Shown: piece after piece, positions 1 to 13,355 of the stretch
How positions within the stretch are numbered: the first letter of the stretch is position 1
How the letters are laid out: each line of letters starts with the position of its first letter
Source of the DNA: Siphonodentalium dalli
Lineage: Eukaryota > Mollusca > Scaphopoda > Gadilida > Siphonodentaliidae
DNA length: 64,000 bases
Direction of reading: 5' to 3'
Assembly: GCA_032622095.1 (NCBI GenBank)
Contig: CP136068.1
Span: 53,900,025-53,964,024 of the forward strand
The notes under the pieces: generated by a model
Database searches by the model: none
What the model saw: the letters and a program-made list of their open reading frames with translations, nothing else
What the model was told of the DNA's origin: nothing
Program-made: the position numbers and the translations under genes

Positions 1-1860
1 AGTAAGTAAGCACTCACAATATGTAGACAACTGGTAATAATAGAGGATGGTCATTAACCATTACAAATAATCATGCACTCGATGCGATACGAAGTGATGT
101 TGTAATGTTCAATACTACCATATGACTATCCTATGACTATTAATATATTGTGATAGTCTTGAATGAGCAGTCCTCCTTAACATGTCCTTTTGAATTTCCA
201 CCAACATTTTCAGAGAGCCTTGCAATAGTTTTGGCCAAATGAAACATTAAATAACAGAATCACTAACTGTTGTTATATGCAGTAACGCAAAAGACAAAAA
301 TGGCATACATTTTGAAATACAGCATATAAGATATCTAATCGATCTCTGGTTTTGGGAAAGTGGGATATGAGTCCACGAGCAATCAAAGTTCACACGTCAT
401 AGTAACTACCTATTAACGTAACACGGAAGTCATCATCGCACACACACACAAAATGCTCTTTAATGGCATAAATAACACAATGTCCATATAATGCAATCAG
501 CGAAAAAATAGGTTATAAATATGCGTTATAGTGATCTAGAGGTTGCTGGTTTGTATAATCGTCCGAGTTTCGGCTCAGCGTGAAATAAGAGAATAACACC
601 GCACCCCTATGCATATAAGTTGTTCTCGCCATATGTTGCTTGATGCGCATGTTTTTCCGTTCATTGATACTTTAGTCTCGACTAATATGTTAGTTAAATT
701 GTTGTGAATGTCAATCGGATTCATATATGTTACAAACAGAAGATATTGAGTTCCCTGGCTAGACTAATGAAATTGAATCTTCTATATCTCTGGTGAATAT
801 CATATCTGTATTAGTTCTTAGGGACGTGGGTCCGGACTACACTGATGTGTAGTAATATCTCTCATTCTAATACATTTTATTGATACATAGGTGATAGTGC
901 GATAATCTCACTGAACATGCACGTTAGTGTTCCATTTATGATTGCCGTTAGATTATATTCATAATCACGCAACTCACTAGCAAACCAGAATATCACTAAA
1001 AAAGTTGTTTTGTCCACGGTTCTTTTGAGTCAGGTGGCATTTGAAATGGATAAAATGGTAAGTAATGAAAAACTGTAGGCTAATAGCAAATATAAACACA
1101 ATTGAAATGGTGACAGGCATAAGGCAATTCACAATAAACACTAGTCTTGATATATAGATATTCAAATTGTGTTATGGTTTGGTCTATGGCGACTAGGCCA
1201 TATCACGACATACATTGTATTCTTATGGGTGGCGGAAAGACAGCGCCGATCTTACCGCGAAATCAATATACTCAGTCCACACATAAACCACCTACCCCCA
1301 AACTGGCACAGATATTCGAAAGTTATTTTCACTTAACATGGACCTCATATCAGTGTTGCTGATCGGGATTCATAACACCTTCGCCGTTGATCTAGTGTTT
1401 TAGGGGGATACAAGTAAATGAGTGTAAATCAGAGTGGTGTAATCAACTCAAAATCACTGGCATATAGTGTTGCGTTCTTGTTCACCCAGTAGGGTCCTTT
1501 GCGTTTCTCAAGAAAAACTGGACATGCCATGCTCAAGTGTCCATTGCTGTAAATGCATAGGTTCACATTGTATGACTCATATTCAACAATGTGGGAATTA
1601 TAAATGTATTTCTCATATCCATCTGTCTCTATGTTTCTATGAACATGTCGTCACTGGAGTCATGTTTGACCTTTAGTCACTGAACGTTAATTGAATGGTT
1701 GGCTATCAGAGCCATGTAGTTTTTATGATTGATAAAAGCAACTGTTGCTCATATTTATGAAGATAACATATCTGTTGATTGCCATTTAATAATGGAAACA
1801 CACATTCTAGCTAATACATCGCATAAGTAATACCATATGAGACGTTCTTTGACCGCATAT
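1..1860. other. AT-rich stretch without recognisable gene
   Basis: Only short reading frames below about 75 codons occur on either strand, and none shows a recognisable motif or compositional sign of coding. Short CA-type simple sequence occurs near 441-449. I see no RNA gene or element ends. Confidence 0.5.
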
Positions 1861-2830
1861 CGTATTAGTTGTTCACAAAGTGTTGACCTTAAACTTAACT
1901 GCCATGTTGGCCGCCATTATGGCGCAATAGTGGGCGTGACTTCAAACTTTTGTTTCTTTATCGTATTCAGTACAAATTAAATCAAAAATGTATGCTCATT
2001 TCTTTTTGGCCTGTACTACAATCCCCAGCGGCCCATTTGTGTGGATGTTTGTGACTGTAGGGGTGGTTAAGTTTTTTGTCTAATTATTTCATCAAATGAT
2101 AATACGGATTAATGCTGAATCTAATGTTTAATATGAAATATTCTATGTAGTCAGTAAATTGATATATAATATACCACTGGGGACGTTCCTTTTCTGTATG
2201 CCGTTCACTAAGTTTTAAAATTAAAATTGGCCGCCATATTGAACGCCATCTTGTATTATGATACTCTTCTAATAACAAATATGGATGGCAATTTTCTCTG
2301 GTCAATTTGCATGTGTATTCTACATTAAATAAAACAAAATACTGCGCATTATGCGATCATTCGTGGTTCCAATCCCAGGCGACAACTTTAGTTCGAATTT
2401 TATGACATTGACTGGCGGAATAAATTTTTGACTATTATTTTACCAATTGATAAGATGAATTATTGGTAAAACTAATGTTTCATATGAAATGCTATTCTAT
2501 ATGGTCATTAAAATAATATACATTTTACCACTGGGGACGTTCCTTTTCTGGATTTTTCGTATGTCGCTTCACTTAGTCTTAAAATAAAAACTGAATGCCA
2601 TATTGGACGCCATCTTGGATTTAGATACTCTTCTAATAGTGCATATGGTTGGAAATTCCCATTTTACACTTGTTATGTGTGTTCTAAACTAAATAAAAGG
2701 AAATACTACGCGCTATTCTATCATTCTGGTATCTAATCCCCGGCGATGGCTATACTTAGCATATTATGACATTGGGGGAGGGTTAAGTTTTTGCCTATTA
2801 TTGCAATATTTGTAGGATCAGGAAAATAAA
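1861..2830. repeat. Diverged tandem repeat, period about 357 bp
   Basis: Two full diverged units and partial flanking units align by eye. The anchor text 'gggacgttccttttctg' recurs about 360 bp apart (near 2180 and 2534), with 'gccatattg..cgccatcttg' following in each. Unit starts fall near 2068, 2425 and 2784 at the text 'taagttttt'. Small reading frames here are repeat sequence rather than genes. Confidence 0.7.
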
Positions 2831-3485
2831 TTTAATATCTCCCGGTAGAACATATTCCAGTCTTTCGAAACATATATGACAAGATAAGCTCAATCCAGCG
2901 TGCTAGTTTTGTATAGAGTTGACGGGCGACAGTTTATCTGAATCGTCATGATTTTTTGACGCAGAACGTTACATTCTCCACCATGACGTCGTGAAATCTC
3001 AAACAAACCAGAATCAAATAACAACGTTCCAATCTAGTATCACCATGTACCCCATAATAACAAATAGAACGTTCTGTTTTTGGTGATGTGATTAACTTTT
3101 AACCAATGGTGTATAGCTGGTCAACCGCCGAAAACCGGCTAATTTTTCGGTAGGGTACCTTCACAAATAGTCTTACCATACATAGCTGCCACCAATTCCG
3201 GTAAGGCCAAGAATCATTTTCATAAATTATATATGTTTACCTTGGTTTCAACTTGTTCTACCGAGGGTAGGGGTATCTCGAAAACTAAGGCCCTTTTTGG
3301 ATTTGGCCGCTCCTCAACGTACCAAGCACAGGTCGGTCGACATACGATGGAACTCACCACAATCGCACCATCTTGCACCATAACCGTCACCACACACATG
3401 TTATTTCCATTTACATATATGTTTGTGTAGTTATAACCTTTCATGTTGTTTCCATGTGTTGTATATATCAGAGGTTCCATATAAA
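2831..3485. other. No recognisable feature
   Basis: This is AT-rich sequence with overlapping short reading frames on both strands near 3220-3480. Neither carries a recognisable domain, and I see no repeat partner in the window. Confidence 0.4.
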
Positions 3486-5860
3486 TTATGCCATATAGGT
3501 CAGACCAGTACTGTGATCCAAACTATTGGGTGTACTTAGAATCATCGATACCAGACGCACTTGACATAACCGAAAATATTATTATCACGGTTGACTACAA
3601 TTCCAACCTTCTAGACAATTCCTCGAAGCATCAAAAACGTTATATCCCCCCCCCATAAGAGTAGCACAGTCGCCGAGTACATTATTAGACCCTGTTATTA
3701 TCATCGAGTATATTATTAGACCCTATTGTTATCATCAGCCATTCCCTTCGTGTACTAGAAGTCGAAGTAATAAACCAGGGAGTCGCTGACCACTTAGGTG
3801 TATATGTGTCATTCATTAGCTTATGATTATTCACAAGTGACTTCGTTTCAGAGAGTATAGTATGGAACTACTTCAGAGCAAATTTCGAAAGAGCCAACGA
3901 ATTAATATTCGGTAACACAAACTGAGATGATCTCTTTAAGTGCCTCGACATCGATTCAGCTACCATACTTTTCCAAAATAAATTTATGTCAATAATGAGC
4001 GATACAATTCCCCAATCCTCTGTTACGGTTCGGCCCAAGGATAAAATCTGGTTTAACTCAGAAATCCGAAGAGAAATTCGCAAACGCGAAAGGCTATACG
4101 AACCAAAGCCATAAAAAATAATAATCCCTATACATGGCAAAAATATAAGCAATGTCGGAATAAAGTAAAAGTAGACAACATGAAAAAGTTTGATAGAAAA
4201 GATTGGAAGACGGCATGAAATAATCATCATCTCCCCGTGATTTATGGCAACTAATGAATTACCTACTATGTAAAAAGAAAACAATGAATGTTCCGCCCCT
4301 ATACTGCCCATATAAATACCATAAATGTAAATGGAACCGTGTACGCGACTGATGATCATGACACGGCTAACATATTAAACCAGAGCTTCATTTCTAACTC
4401 ATCAATAAATTTAACGACTCCAACCACAGTTTACCTGTGTTCAATTCTCGTTGTAACAACCCGATGGACGACTTTGAGTTCACCGAAGATGAAATGATTT
4501 TGGCAATTAAATCACTTAAATTGAACAAAGCCCATGGCTACGACGGAATTAGTGCGAAAATGCTCATAGCCACCGCAGAATCAATTACTCGTCCATTAGT
4601 TTTAATCTTCAGAAAAGCACTCGATAGCATGACATTTCCATCTGTATGGAAAAAATCTAATGTTGTCCCCATCTTTAAAAAAGACGACCCTGCCGATAGT
4701 AAGAACTATCCTCCTATATCTCGTGCACCCTGCTTGGGAAAACTATTTGAGAAAGAAAGTTGTGTTAAAACAGATCAGGGATTTCTTTAATGAAAACGAA
4801 TTACTATACTTACGCCAATCGGGTTTCATGCCAGGGCAAAGAACTTCTCATCAACTCATATATCTATACAATCACCTGTGTCAATCTCTCGGTTATGGAG
4901 TTCGTGGTAAACGTTTGAAATGGATAGAAGACTATTTAAATAACAGCCAGCAGCTTTTCTAACTATAAGGTCATCCCAGCGGCGGGCGTGCCTGAAGGGT
5001 ATATCCTAGGCCCTTTTCTATTTTTGGTTTACATAAATGATTTAGCAGACAACATCCGTTGTGTTACGAGAATGTACGCTGACGATACTTGCATTGTCAA
5101 CGAGCACCATGACCTAAATGAACTGGCGCAAACCATGAACAAGGATCTTGAAAACATATAGCAAGATGGTCAAACAATTGGCTAGTCAGTTTTAATCCCT
5201 CAAAAACGATGGTCATATCGTTCTCATTGACTGGCACATCCGGCGATACTCCTAATTTAACTTTTAAGAATTATACTATATCCTTTGTTGAGACACATAA
5301 ACACCTGGATCTTGAACTCCAATCAAATAATATCATGGAACAATCATATCAATGCAACTATTAAAATAATAGCCTCCCGTTTATCACAACTAAGAAGATT
5401 TAAATACCAGCTCGATAGGAAGAAAACATATATAAAATGTACATTATTACCACAATATGATTATGCTGATGTAGTACGGGCAAGTGCACCTAAATATCAA
5501 ATGGATAAACTTGAACGTTTACACATTGATGCAGCCAGAATAGTCAGTGGACTCACACGACCGGTCTCTGATATAAATACAATAAAAGAAGTAGCCTGAC
5601 CCCGACTTGACCTCAACTATAGTATAAAATTGCCCAAACCTGTTATTTATCAACGTTTTGTTCAACGAAATTTTGCCGGTTTGTCAAACATATCACACAA
5701 AAAAGCCACTGGATTTTAGAGTTATCGATCTTCATCCGCGATCTGGTCAGATAAGTTCTTCTCGTCGACAGTTACTGGGCCACTTGAAATTAAAATAATA
5801 GATTTCAAACATCGATATCTGATCACTCCTAGCTTTTATGGGTGGGTTCCTCGATTCGAA
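3486..5860 (+). mobile_element. Decayed non-LTR retrotransposon (CR1/L2-like LINE), endonuclease end plus reverse transcriptase
   Basis: The plus strand holds, in order but in shifting frames, the hallmarks of a LINE ORF2. Near 3580-3625 and 3764-3820 are remnants of the apurinic-endonuclease end (ITVDYNSNLLDNS; GVADHLGVYV). Next comes the linker 'LNSEIRREIRKRERLY' near 4050-4100. The reverse transcriptase follows: LNKAHGYDGISAKML (about 4520-4565), FPSVWKKSNVVPIFKKDD, and GVPEGYILGPFLFLVYINDL (about 4987-5040), where the family normally reads GVPQGSILGP. The catalytic YADD box is at 5075-5086. The C-terminal region (LPQYDYADVV, KLERLHIDAARIV) runs to about 5600 and a 3' tail to about 5830. 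At least four frame changes and several stops make it inactive. Clade assignment (CR1/L2/Jockey group) is from remembered motif spacing and is tentative. Confidence 0.88.
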
Positions 5861-6594
5861 TCAAATATTTTTTACCACCGAAGCCAAGGAAATAGTAATT
5901 TGCGAGCGTTAATTCGGATTGAGTACCTTTAAGTTACCAAGTTGTCTAGTGTGTGAGCATTAAAAAATTATAATACTGCGTGTTGAATAAAGATCAAAAG
6001 CCGCAAGACATTCAGGTAGATAAATATATAAATCCTTGATAGATCTACCGCGACGCTGGTATAGCTTGGTAGACTATTTGTGCGAAAACGCAGCGAGCGA
6101 CATGGCTAATTTTGGCATAGTTATTATGACGATCAATATGGAGCTTTCCACAGAGGCCACATCTACAGCGGTAGTATCGCTCACTGGTAAAAGGACTTTA
6201 TTCACATAAATATTGTCTGTTACACGAGATTGACTTCCGAAGTGAACACATAAGCACTTGCCCTTATGTTAACTAGCTGAAACAGACTCATGTATATGGT
6301 TCGTGCAAATTTGGATATTTTAAACAGTTTCATTTGAAAAAAAAATTATTTCAATTCAATTTTTTATTTTGTTTTGATTGATCTTTGGTATGCTGTTGAA
6401 AAAAAAATAATATATTTTAAAATTTGTTTCTAAGTTTTTAATTTTCTTTTTAGATTTTTAGATTTAAAAAAAAAAAAAAATTATAATTATTTTTACAATT
6501 TTATTTTTAATTTTTTTATATATATTTAGATTGAAGCTTCTTGCTCCAAAAATTTTAATTGAAAACAATTTTGTTTTTATAATTTTGTTTAAAA
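5861..6594. other. AT-rich low-complexity sequence, no gene
   Basis: From about 6335 to 6600 the sequence is dominated by A and T runs, including an A15-like run near 6466-6480. The rest shows no gene or element end. Confidence 0.5.
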
Positions 6595-6790
6595 ATTTGC
6601 CGGGAAGCAGAGATTGGGGGAGAGCAATTTTAAAAAAATAAGGCCGTTATAACTTCTGCCGGGGTACCCCGAGGCACCACACCAAATTTGGTTGAAATCG
6701 GTCAAGGGCTCTGGAAAACAAAATCGCAAACAGACCAGAACAGACAGACAGATAACTGAAATCTTTAATATATCTAAACCAGAGAACATA
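6595..6790 (+). repeat. Dispersed repeat with '(CAGA)n ... atatat' tail
   Basis: The text 'ccaaatttggttgaaatcgg' followed by a cagaccag/acagacagac tail and 'taatatatct' matches the structure of the units at 34857-35230, 45883-47115 and, inverted, 59815-60395. It is a short dispersed repeat whose 3' end is a CAGA microsatellite followed by an AT run. The class is unresolved; Helitron-like or SINE-like families both end this way in invertebrates. Confidence 0.55.
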
Positions 6791-7261
6791 CATTCGTTTT
6801 GCCATTAAATCAAGGGGGTCTGCAATTGTTTTCCGAACACTAGGCGGTGGTGGGTGGGTGGTTCAGCAGCCCGGCTTACACATTTTTTCCTGGCCCTGTA
6901 ATTTTTTTCCTAGAGTCATTTTTCTTAAAAATAATGGGACAAAGGGTTTTAAGAATGCTTCTATTATGTAATAGGTTTGCACTTAACTCTTGGGTTTGAG
7001 TTCACCATCAGTTAATAATGAGGGATGACACCAAGGGGTAATAAAAAGGTCAGCTTGCTAAATGTTTTCATCAAGGATCTATCAATGCACATTGACATGG
7101 AAATTTAAATAGTTATATTCAAAATCATTTATTCAACCTGATATAAATGAAAACATAACCCAATAATAATTTTTTCAAATAAATGTAAAATCTTTACTGA
7201 ACTCTTCAAATACAAATAGACTATTCAAAACCATAATAAAATAAAACAAAGGTGTTAAACA
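6791..7261. other. No recognisable feature
   Basis: AT-rich DNA without a reading frame or repeat partner that I can identify. Confidence 0.4.
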
Positions 7262-7760
7262 AACTTTGATCGATATCCAAATTCGGTGTATGGGTCTAGG
7301 ATCACCTCTAGATGGGAGCTGTCAAATTTGAATGACTTTTTATGAAAAATATGGCCACTGGCAGCCATTTTGGATTTTACTCTTTGCATCACTAATTCCT
7401 TAATTCACGCTGCAGAGCGTATCCCTCATTCGATCATCACCAACCTTTATATGGATCTTCGGTGTGACCTCTCGATGGGTGCCTACCATTTTTTCCCGAA
7501 TTTTGTAAAAAATAAAAAAAATCCCACCAGCGGCCATCTTGGATTTTACTCTTTGTATGACCAACTATTTAGCACACCTTACAGGTCACATTACTCATCC
7601 AATCTCCATATGGATTTCGAAGCGACCTATAGATGGGAGCCTCCATTTTTATCCCAATTTGTTTTTTAAACAAACATGGCCACCAGCAGCCATCTTGGAT
7701 TCCAAATGTCAATCCATCAGCACACCCTACAGCCCACATTTATTGGAGAATTGTTTTGAA
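7262..7760 (+). repeat. Tandem units of the 'CCATCTTGGATTTTACTC' dispersed repeat
   Basis: Three diverged units of about 160-175 bp carry the same string of blocks: a GGCCATCTTGGATTTTACTC-like block, a 'cacaccttacagg' block, 'ctcatccgatcatcaccaa', 'atatggatcttcgg', and 'ctagatgggagc'. The same blocks recur inverted at 11861-12475 and, more diverged, within 32920-34110 and 42150-43340. Apparent proteins here simply translate the repeat. Confidence 0.75.
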
Positions 7761-9405
7761 ACTGTACAGTCTTGTTGGTAAATAAAAAGTAGGAATGTTT
7801 CTATAATTATGACATGGAACATTCATCGGATAAGATCAGGAAAACTGAGTAAAATAGTAATTTGAAGCAGTTTGGGCGTGGTGGGTACCCAGAGGGCGGA
7901 AAAAATAAAAAAGCACCTAGTGTCCGGAAATTTGTTTGATTAAATGTGAATTTCCAATGCAGCAATTGTCCGGCTCAGTCGCTGATTGGTCGAAAATATC
8001 CGCTAATAATTATTTGATTGACAGCTGTGGAAAGGTCCATTGTCATCAAACTCCACCACAATAATCATTGCTTCTGTGATGCGTGTGCCCGCAGCCATTA
8101 TATAAAATATATGCCATAGTATATACCATTTGTAGGAAGCCCCAATACATTGTATTATCAACTTATCCGGTGTAATAAATTGTGAACATCTTGTTTTTTT
8201 TGAGGTACCGACATGTTTTTGACCTTAAGTTTCATTTGGATTGTACTGCAAAGTGTATTATTTTCAATGGAATGGAAATAACTCTTGAATTTGAATTCTG
8301 TTTCATTTTGGAAGCCAGACGGGGGAAATGTTTCTGATTTCAGCTATTTTATGTTACTCCATGGGCACCTTCTGAGACACAGACGTTTCAAATGGTGAAG
8401 AATTATAGTGTTTTAATCATAATTTATGTCACATATTGTTATTAAAACCGTATACCAAGGTGCTATAAAAAATAATCGGTGACTCGAAAATTAAATGAGC
8501 CTTTATATATTAAAGTGACGTGAAACACACACCGTCATTCTTATATGTGAATTAAATGCAGTGACTCTCGATGGCGAAATCATTTTCGTTATGTTATCGC
8601 CGATAGATGCGTCCAGAATCGAGTAGTAAATATTCACAATTGAGCGTAGTTCTGCATGACGATGCTTTCTATGGAGTGGTACGGTCGATTTGCTTGACAT
8701 TTTCGGCGATGTTAGTAGAATGCTACATTCCTCCAGTTGTCATAGCACCGGAACACTATCTTATCAGTTTCACGCACCCGAACAAGTACATAACATGTCT
8801 TTAAGAACCGCACGCGCTAGATGGCCAATTTTCATGAAACAACCCATCGAATATTTTGGGATCAGGCGTCCACAAGGGGCCTATATATTCCACGTCGATT
8901 GTGTATAACAAATAATTTGTCTTAGTTTTGGTCTTAATTGTACTACTAAAACATGCAAACCGTGTAGCCTGCAGCATTGTGTTCAAGAAACAAATACATA
9001 TAACCACTTAATAACTTATAAAAGCCAACACTAAGCCAGTGATAGAGTGGGAACAACGAAATATGTGTGCCTATACCATGACTGCCTATAATGTGTTCCT
9101 ATACCATGACTGCGAGTGATGTGATCAAATAGAGGTGGCAACCTCAACATCGGCATACTTAGACGGTGCTGAGTTTACAAAATAATGAAATATACCCTCA
9201 CCGTTCTGTTTCACAGACGTTGTTATATTGTTTCATAATTCGCAATGGAAGTATAGGTCAAGTGCTACATTGGGTATATATGGACAAGTACCCCATGACA
9301 CATGCAGAGTGCCCATATTACCCCATGGGTACGAATTAATCTTGCCAGATCCACGTTCATATGAATGTGTTTTTAAATTGCCATGCATGTTCATTCTATT
9401 TAATT
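7761..9405. other. No recognisable gene
   Basis: Reading frames of 65-72 codons overlap near 8500-9000 on both strands. None contains a recognisable motif, and I cannot support any as a gene. Confidence 0.45.
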
Positions 9406-9406
9406 G

Positions 9407-9530
9407 AGCAAATCGGTAATGATGATTCAAATCGGTACTGATGATTCAAATCGGTACTGATGATTCAAACCGGTACTGATTATTGAAATCGGTACTGATG
9501 ATTCAAATCGATTCTGATGATTCAAATGGC
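9407..9530. repeat. 20-bp minisatellite
   Basis: About six imperfect units of 'tcggtactgatgattcaaa' lie head to tail, with single-base variation between units. Confidence 0.85.
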
Positions 9531-9570
9531 ATGTTGCATATGGGACAGTGGGGTGAAAAAAGTCTTTTCC

Positions 9571-10750
9571 GACACAATTTAGAAAGAACCCGGCATGGAT
9601 ATTTTTTTAGAACAAAAAAATTAGTGAGATCAGGAACCAAATATTTTCAACAAAATAATAAGTAAAAATATACTGGAGGCCAGTGTCGAAATTCCAAAAA
9701 TCTTGTAAATAAAACAGTTTAGAAAATGTATGACCGAAATAAATTAGGTTTTTCCTTGATGACCTTGTGAAACAACATTGAGACTAGAAAATTCAAAAAT
9801 CGTGTGTATTACTATAAACATAATGACAAAGAGCTTCGAGAAATGTAAAACTGAAACAAATATACTTCCCGACACAATTTAGAAAGAACCCGGCATGGAT
9901 ATTTTTTAGAAAAAACAAAATTAGTGAGATCAGGAACCATATATTTTCAACAAAATAATAAGTAAAAATATACTGGAGGCCAGTGTCAAAATTCCAACAA
10001 TCTTGTCAAACTCCATGCAGGGTTTACATCCCTTGATGACTCGGTAATACCGCTGCAATCGGCGACATTTCACCCACATTTGGTGGACTTCCGCGAAAAT
10101 AAGATATATATACTAAGCGAACAGAGTAACGTGCTGCTCTTTTTAAGCATACAAAACATCGAACAAAATTTGTATAAATTTTGAACCTTAAGTTTGAAAA
10201 GTCCCACTAAAACCGAAGAACTATATTTCGAAACGGTGTGATTCGGTTCTCCGATTATTTTATCACACAAAAGTCAAAACGCACATGGACGACAATTTTA
10301 CGACAACACGTATGGCAAGTCAGACACAAGAGTTCTAATTTGCTCCAATTTTGACGAGTTGCTTGCGAAAATCGTCAACAAAACTACCGCTCTGATCCTC
10401 CATTCTGTAATTAAGTTTTTAGTGCGGGAATCGTTCTCAAAGCACATAGGAAATTTGACTTTGGGGCGATCGGTTTTCGCCATTTTGTTCGGAAAACCCC
10501 GCGCTAAATATAGAAACGGAAACTAGTACCCAGCCGGCGACATAGTCAGAAAGGAAGTATGACTGGTGCGCTCTGGTAGAGATTGCAATCTTGTAAATAA
10601 AAGTTTAGAAAATGTATGACGAAAAAAAATAGGTTTTTCCTTGATGACCTTGTGAAACAACATTGAGACTAGAAACTTCAAAAGTCGTGTGTATAAACAT
10701 AATGATAAAGAGCTTCGAGAAATGTAAAACTCAAATAAATATACTTTTCC
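9571..10750. repeat. 300-bp tandem duplication, second unit split by an insertion
   Basis: The unit beginning 'gacacaatttagaaagaacc' at 9571 repeats at 9871 with high identity. The second unit breaks at 10006 and resumes at 10595 ('aaataaaagtttagaaaatg'), ending near 10750 with the same 'gagcttcgagaaatgtaaaac' text as the first unit. The interruption is the 579-bp insertion annotated separately. Confidence 0.85.
10007..10585. mobile_element. 579-bp insertion with 9-bp duplicated flanks
   Basis: The empty site is visible in the paralogous unit near 9700, which reads 'aaatcttgtaaataaaa'. The insertion is flanked by 'caatcttgt' at 9998-10006 and again at 10586-10594, a 9-bp target duplication. 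The ends (caaactcc... and ...gagattg) form only a weak inverted match. It has no transposase. A 61-codon minus-strand frame (10298-10483) has no recognisable domain. Target size suits Mutator-like or other 8-9-bp duplicating elements, but the class is not determined. Confidence 0.72.
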
Positions 10751-11860
10751 TGGTGTAACTAGACTAGATCATTGTGTGCATGGCAAAAAAGCGAGCAACT
10801 GTATCAAACATTAATGTGACTATCAATGGCTATAGCCAATAAAAACTGTCATCAGTGCCCCGAGTCAATCAGTGAATTATTTACAAATCTATCAACTCAG
10901 ATGACTGTTACTCCCACAACACCTAAAATATCCTAGTCTGGTACGGTAACTGCTCATCATTTACTCCAACAACACCTAAAATATCCTAGTCTGGCATGGT
11001 AACTGCTCATCATTTAGTGTACATGTAATACTGAGTAACAAAACTGATATGGAATAATGCTGAGCTGGTTGACAGTACGTTTACTAACCTTCATTGTAAT
11101 TAATCCACACTCGTGAACTCTTTAGCATTTTAAATTTTTGTGACACGAGCCGAATCAAAGCATAAAACGTTCAAGATATATTTTCCAGGCTGCTGGGTGC
11201 TTGTCGTTGCGTGCATTTTTTTTATTAGTAAGTTTCTTTTGACTATATTAAATTGGCTCTTGTTCACTTCGTTATAGCAATAACCGGATCAACAGGTTGA
11301 AACGCGGTCATATAATATTTGCATTGAATAGTTTAGATTTTATTTATGTCTCCTGGGCATGGGGCGTGGTCACACAATGTCCAACCGGCTCGCTGGTTAT
11401 CAGTGCAAACAGCGGCCTATCAAGCAGTGTCCCACATATGCCTATCACTGTTTTGTGTCCATGTATTTTTAGAAATCAAAATCACGAATTGATCGAATAT
11501 TGTTGAAATAAAGTGACAATGGGAAGGTTTTATAACCCGTTTGGCATTTACTTGGTGGGGAGCTAAACTTTTCCCAATATAGGCGTTTTACGCAATTCCT
11601 GGGCATAACTTGTAGACATTTTGTTGAAATCTTGTCAGTGGAATGTATCAACACATGCATATCGAAAATGTCAGCTTATAACATTTGAAAATAAACTAAA
11701 ATGACGGAACTTGGGGTGGTCACCCAGTGGTGATAACTAATTAAAGTGCCATTGACACTGTAGCACAACTTGAAGAGGGGATACTGTCATACATCACAAT
11801 CGATGGAGCGATACCAAATGTTGAATGTTTAAATAATACCAGAGGTCAACCCGAAGCGCC
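10751..11860. other. No gene; short 53-bp tandem duplication inside
   Basis: A 53-bp direct duplication containing 'acctaaaatatcctagtctg' lies at about 10911-11020. The remainder has no recognisable coding sequence or element end. Confidence 0.5.
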
Positions 11861-12475
11861 ATATGAAGATTAGGATAATTTGATGAAAAATGTTGGCTGT
11901 ATATATAGGGCATACTGAGTCATGTATAGAGTAAAATCCAAGATGGCACCTGGCGGCCATGTTTTTCAACGAAATTCGGGAGGAAAAGAGATTGGACCTA
12001 TTTAGTGGTCACCCGGGAGATCCATGTGGAATTTGGTGACGATCGGATGAGGGATGTGGTCTGTAGGTTGTGCCAAAGATTTGGTCATGCAAAGAGTAAA
12101 ATCCTAGATGGCTGCCGGCGACCATGTTTATATTGAAATCACTCCATCTAGAGGTGATCCAAAACATGCCTGTAAATTTTCAAAACAATTCGCCAGTAAA
12201 TGTGGTCTGCATGGTGTGCTGCTGGGTTCAATTTTGAAATTCAAGATGGCGGCCATGGATTTTAACGAATTTTGGGGGAAAATGATGGATCCCATCTAGA
12301 GGTCACCCCGAAGATTAATATGAAGTTTGGTGATCATTGGATGAGAGATGTGACATGTTGGGTGTGCTGAATGAAATGTGTTGATGGACGCACACACGGC
12401 TGGCGCAAGAGGGCTATAGACGGACGACGGACGCCAACCCACGACAATAGCCCAAACTTGACAAGTTGAGCTAAG
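11861..12475 (-). repeat. Inverted copy of the 'CCATCTTGGATTTTACTC' dispersed repeat with GACGGACG end
   Basis: The minus strand carries three diverged units of the block structure seen at 7262-7760 ('gagtaaaatccaagatgg', 'tctagaggtcacccc', 'gatcggatgagggatgtg' on the plus strand). It ends at 12411-12473 with a 'gacggacgacggacgcc' motif followed by the small inverted repeat 'acttgacaagttgagc'. Ends of that kind are common on invertebrate dispersed repeats in my recollection. Confidence 0.7.
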
Positions 12476-12564
12476 AACGGCACAGCGGACTATCAGTGCA
12501 TGCCAATGAGGGCTATCAGCGCAGCATACTTTACAAGAAAACCAATATCAGAAATGGTAACGCG

Positions 12565-12705
12565 CTAATTGTAGAATATAAAATATATTGGTTTTGCGAA
12601 TGACCAACTCAGAATTCCGTTAAAATAACAATAACAACCAGCACCTAATTAACGAACCGGCGGCCGACTCGACCGTCTCCGATCACAGCCCCCAGTGGGC
12701 TGCAG
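12565..12705 (+). repeat. Direct repeat, left copy (partner 23838-23978)
   Basis: About 140 bp from 'tagaatataaaatatattgg' through 'aacgaaccggcgg' to 'gtgggctgcagaa' recurs in the same orientation at 23838-23978 with roughly 90% identity by eye. The two copies bracket the palindromic element but lie more than 1 kb outside its ends. Confidence 0.85.
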
Positions 12706-13212
12706 AAATTCCTTTTATTTGGAATTGACATATAGTTTATCACAAACCAGAAATCAACATCAATCAACGTTGATTATAACGACAATAAACGAAATTGAAA
12801 TTCCCCAACTACACCTTTTACGGGACTCGGCCTCCAGCTCGCAGTTTGACTTTTAATCATCCCGAAAATTCCCATTCTATAAATAAAACTAATAAAACAC
12901 CCATTGATAATGTCAGCCCCCACGAGAAACGATAAACTCCCCACCAGTTATACACGCGGCGCGCGTAACTATGATGTAATTATGGGGGTATATTTCGATG
13001 GACGCGTTGTACAGGAATTTAGCTACCGGTGATATCTCATCCCAAACCGAACAGCGAGAAATTTTGTTCTAAAATGTGGTCTGAAGTATGAAAGAACCAT
13101 GCTAAATAAAGTGTCATCATTGGAAAATATCTGTACAAACAGGGCGATACTAAACTGAATGGGTATAACTAAGTGAGTATATCATCTTCCGACCTATACA
13201 CTAAATAGATGA
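12706..13212. other. No recognisable feature
   Basis: Mixed-composition DNA; no reading frame above 60 codons and no repeat partner found. Confidence 0.4.
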
Positions 13213-13355
13213 TCTACAACTCGTCCCCAGTTTATATCGGAATGTACAATACGAGTCCAGTAAATTAGGTCTGTGGCGAGCTTTTGGCGAGGTCCAGACC
13301 TAATTTACTGGACTCGTTTTGTAAATTTCGCTATAAACTGGGGACGATTTGTAGA
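13213..13355. mobile_element. 143-bp hairpin, MITE-like
   Basis: The left arm (from 'ctacaactcgtccccagttta' near 13213) is the imperfect reverse complement of the right arm ('taaactggggacgatttgtag' to 13355). The inner 'gagtccagtaaattaggtctg' block pairs almost perfectly around a loop of about 25 nt. It carries no coding sequence. I call it MITE-like from structure only. Confidence 0.75.

Noticed and set aside
9407-9530. Regular short repeats resembling a CRISPR array
   Set aside because: The units are contiguous with no unique spacers, so it is a minisatellite in a eukaryotic setting.
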